7,090 nt of DNA. It comes from an uncultured Flavobacteriales bacterium. Lineage in GTDB: Bacteria > Bacteroidota > Bacteroidia > Flavobacteriales_D > Crocinitomicaceae. Each line of letters starts with the position of its first letter. Within the stretch, counting starts at the first letter, position 1. The translations under genes were made by a program, and so were the position numbers. Positions 5,845-7,090 of the stretch are shown piece by piece. Location: the NCBI GenBank assembly GCA_913031405.1, contig CAJWCX010000055.1, positions 1-7,090 of the forward strand, written 5' to 3'. Below the pieces are notes generated by a model. It did not search any database and was not told the origin of the DNA. It saw only the letters and a list, made by a program, of their open reading frames with translations.

Positions 5845-6420
5845 ATGCGAATTTTTCTGATTACTATACTTGTTTGCTCTCTAAATCAGTTGAACGCTCA
5901 ACGGCGAAAAGCATATTTTGCTTCAGGTTGTTTTTGGTGTGTTGAAGCCATATTTGAGACCGTTCCGGGTGTTTTAAATGCTACTTCCGGTTATGCCGGA
6001 GGGATCAGTCCAAACCCAACTTATCGTCAGGTATGTTCTGGCCTAACTGGATATGCTGAGACCGTTGAGGTAACGTTTAATGAAAAAAACGTTTCATATG
6101 AAAAGCTTTTAGAGGTTTTTTTTAATTCTCACGATCCCTCTACCTTAAATAGACAGGGTCCCGATACAGGAACGCAGTATAGATCTGCTATTTTTTATGT
6201 CAACGACGAACAGAAAAAAAGCGCTGAAAAATACATTTTAAACCTATTGAGAGAGCAAAAACATGACCGTATAACCACAACAATCGAAGAGATGAATACA
6301 TTTTATCCAGCAGAGAATTACCATCAGGATTTTGTAAAAAATAATCCTAATCACCCCTATGTGTTGTCGGTAAGCAACAAACGAAAACAAAGATTTTTAA
6401 ACAAAACTAGAAATCAATAA
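5845..6420 (+). CDS. msrA: Exported peptide methionine sulfoxide reductase A
   Basis: This 191-residue enzyme reduces the S-form of methionine sulfoxide in proteins and peptides. The catalytic motif GCFWCVE is at 28-34 with nucleophile Cys29. The second Cys32 of the GCFWC subtype and Cys64 (VCSGLTGYAE, 63-72) are candidates for resolving the disulfide. Further family motifs are GYAGG (49-53), HDPSTLNRQGPDTGTQYRSA (96-115) and the AENYHQDF stretch (156-163). TGYAE has Tyr where many relatives have His. Residues 1-18 form a Sec signal peptide (hydrophobic RIFLITILVCSLN, then NA before Gln19), which places the enzyme outside the cytoplasm; most MsrA proteins are cytoplasmic. The basic tail after 178 extends beyond the domain. 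A GAGG directly touching the ATG is too close to be a normal ribosome site. The SOUL-family gene follows after 37 nt and may be cotranscribed. Confidence 0.96.
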   Translation: MRIFLITILVCSLNQLNAQRRKAYFASGCFWCVEAIFETVPGVLNATSGYAGGISPNPTYRQVCSGLTGYAETVEVTFNEKNVSYEKLLEVFFNSHDPSTLNRQGPDTGTQYRSAIFYVNDEQKKSAEKYILNLLREQKHDRITTTIEEMNTFYPAENYHQDFVKNNPNHPYVLSVSNKRKQRFLNKTRNQ

Positions 6421-6457
6421 CATGTAAACACCACTTTACTTATCAAAACAAACAACT

Positions 6458-7051
6458 ATGACAAGACTTTCTTATTTTTTATCAGTATCTACTGTCCTTT
6501 TTATTTTGAGCCAATTTTTTATGGCTTATCGAACTGCGAGAATAGAAACACCCAAGTACAAAGTTATTCAGCAATATGATGACTTTGAAGTTCGTCAATA
6601 TGGCTCAATGATTTTGGCACAAACAGAAATTAAAAATAATTCATTTGATAAATCTTCTAGAAGTGGGTTCCAAACTGTTGCTGGATATATTTTTGGAGGG
6701 AATGATGAGAACAAAAAAATTGCAATGACTGCACCGGTTATTATGGACTTGGGTGAGGAGACAAAAATGTCTTTCGTGATGCCCCAAGAGCATTCGATCG
6801 AAAGTCTACCAGAGCCAAAATCAGATCAGGTAGAGCTCCTCAAAGTGGCTCCGAAACAGTATGCGGTTTTGACCTTTCATGGATATGCCAACGATACTAA
6901 AATTGCGAAGTATTCGAAAAAACTAATAAAAAGTATAAGAGGAGAAGGGTTAAAAACAAGGGGTAATGTCCAGTTCATGGGCTACAATGCTCCCTGGCAA
7001 GTTTTTGGTAGAAAAAACGAGGTGGCGATTGAGATTATCCCAGAAGTGTAA
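6458..7051 (+). CDS. SOUL family heme-binding protein, signal-anchored
   Basis: This 197-residue protein belongs to the SOUL/HBP family (heme- or porphyrin-binding, named from vertebrate SOUL and p22HBP). Family features are YKVIQQYDDFEVRQYG (34-49), the FQTVAGYIFGGNDENKKIAM stretch (71-90) running into TAPV (91-94), MSFVMP (104-109) and YNAPW (176-180) close to the C-terminus. Residues 5-22 form one hydrophobic stretch, which would export the domain or anchor it in the inner membrane facing the periplasm. There is no lipobox, and no clear signal-peptidase site follows the core. The length is normal for bacterial members. Binding of heme is known for some relatives but is not shown by the sequence; no CXXCH or other covalent heme site is present. 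It follows msrA by 37 nt, which suggests a shared envelope role. Confidence 0.92.
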   Translation: MTRLSYFLSVSTVLFILSQFFMAYRTARIETPKYKVIQQYDDFEVRQYGSMILAQTEIKNNSFDKSSRSGFQTVAGYIFGGNDENKKIAMTAPVIMDLGEETKMSFVMPQEHSIESLPEPKSDQVELLKVAPKQYAVLTFHGYANDTKIAKYSKKLIKSIRGEGLKTRGNVQFMGYNAPWQVFGRKNEVAIEIIPEV

Positions 7052-7056
7052 AAGTC

Positions 7057-7090
7057 TTACTTAATCGCTTCAAAGGCGGCTTTGAATTCG
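7057..7090 (-). CDS. Possible C-terminal end of a convergent gene (partial)
   Basis: On the minus strand an open frame enters from the window edge and ends at TAA (7057-7059), giving EFKAAFEAIK before the stop. The short amphipathic, helix-like ending and the convergent position 5 nt after the SOUL stop fit the end of a real gene. Only ten codons are visible, so no family can be named. The alternative is an intergenic hairpin at 7069-7086. Confidence 0.4.
   Translation of the reverse strand, partial: EFKAAFEAIK
7069..7086. repeat. Inverted repeat TTCAAAG-GCGG-CTTTGAA, possible hairpin
   Basis: Seven-base perfect arms flank a 4-nt loop, 18-35 nt beyond the SOUL stop. The position suits a transcription end for the plus strand, but no T-run follows within the four remaining bases. 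The same bases would be codons of the possible minus-strand gene. Confidence 0.45.

Noticed and set aside
5866..5880. Lipoprotein signal (Cys11) in MsrA
   Set aside because: The residues before Cys11 are I-L-V and do not match a lipobox, and the hydrophobic core continues past the Cys. Signal peptidase I cleavage before Gln19 is more likely.
6424..6439. GTAAA/TTTAC inverted repeat between msrA and the SOUL gene as a terminator
   Set aside because: Only five A-T-rich pairs and no T-run; too weak to stop transcription, so cotranscription remains the simpler reading.
1..7090. Mobile element, CRISPR array, defence system or phage region
   Set aside because: No transposase, integrase, spaced direct repeats, nuclease or toxin-like proteins are visible; the genes are core or envelope functions.

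Overview
This looks like chromosomal DNA of a Bacteroidota bacterium, most likely a marine or aquatic member of the Flavobacteriales. The case rests on several signs: a protein with a type IX secretion (T9SS) C-terminal sorting domain and a GCTDPxAxNYN module, promoters of the Bacteroidota type (TTG, about 19-21 nt, TAnnTTTG), AT-rich DNA with few Shine-Dalgarno sites, exported proteins with Gln at the predicted mature N-terminus, and the linked gene pair prs-rplY. Nothing indicates a phage, a plasmid, an insertion sequence or a CRISPR array. This is mostly housekeeping and envelope-related core genome.

The left part (16-1615, minus strand) is a two-gene unit. prs (ribose-phosphate pyrophosphokinase) is followed after 13 nt by the gene for the long CTC/TL5-type ribosomal protein bL25, which has an acidic, repetitive C-terminal tail. 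A good promoter (1640-1670) lies just upstream of prs. It fixes the prs start at 1615 rather than at an upstream ATG.

The centre (1773-5594, plus strand, divergent from prs) is a tightly packed three-gene string. It holds a homodimer-type ABC exporter (MsbA-like), a signal-peptide-less substrate-binding-fold protein of the Ca3427-like group that starts 1 nt after the exporter stop, and a secreted T9SS-substrate protein whose GTG start overlaps the preceding gene by 25 nt. The promoter of this string lies so close to the first ATG that the mRNA is probably leaderless or nearly so.

The right part (5706-7051, plus strand) holds a 34-residue single-membrane-segment protein, an exported peptide methionine sulfoxide reductase A, and a SOUL heme-binding-family protein with an N-terminal signal or anchor. 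The last two probably act outside the cytoplasm, in protein oxidation repair and heme binding. The right edge carries what may be the last ten codons of a convergent minus-strand gene, overlapping a hairpin.

I do not see a clear new defence or mobile system. The points most worth a second look are the 34-aa membrane ORF, the near-leaderless exporter transcript, the coupling of an exporter, an orphan binding protein and a T9SS substrate, and the repeat-encoded acidic tail of bL25. No gene-free stretch exceeds 300 bases. The longest are 1616-1772 (divergent promoters) and 5595-5705 (hairpin, palindrome and T-rich DNA).
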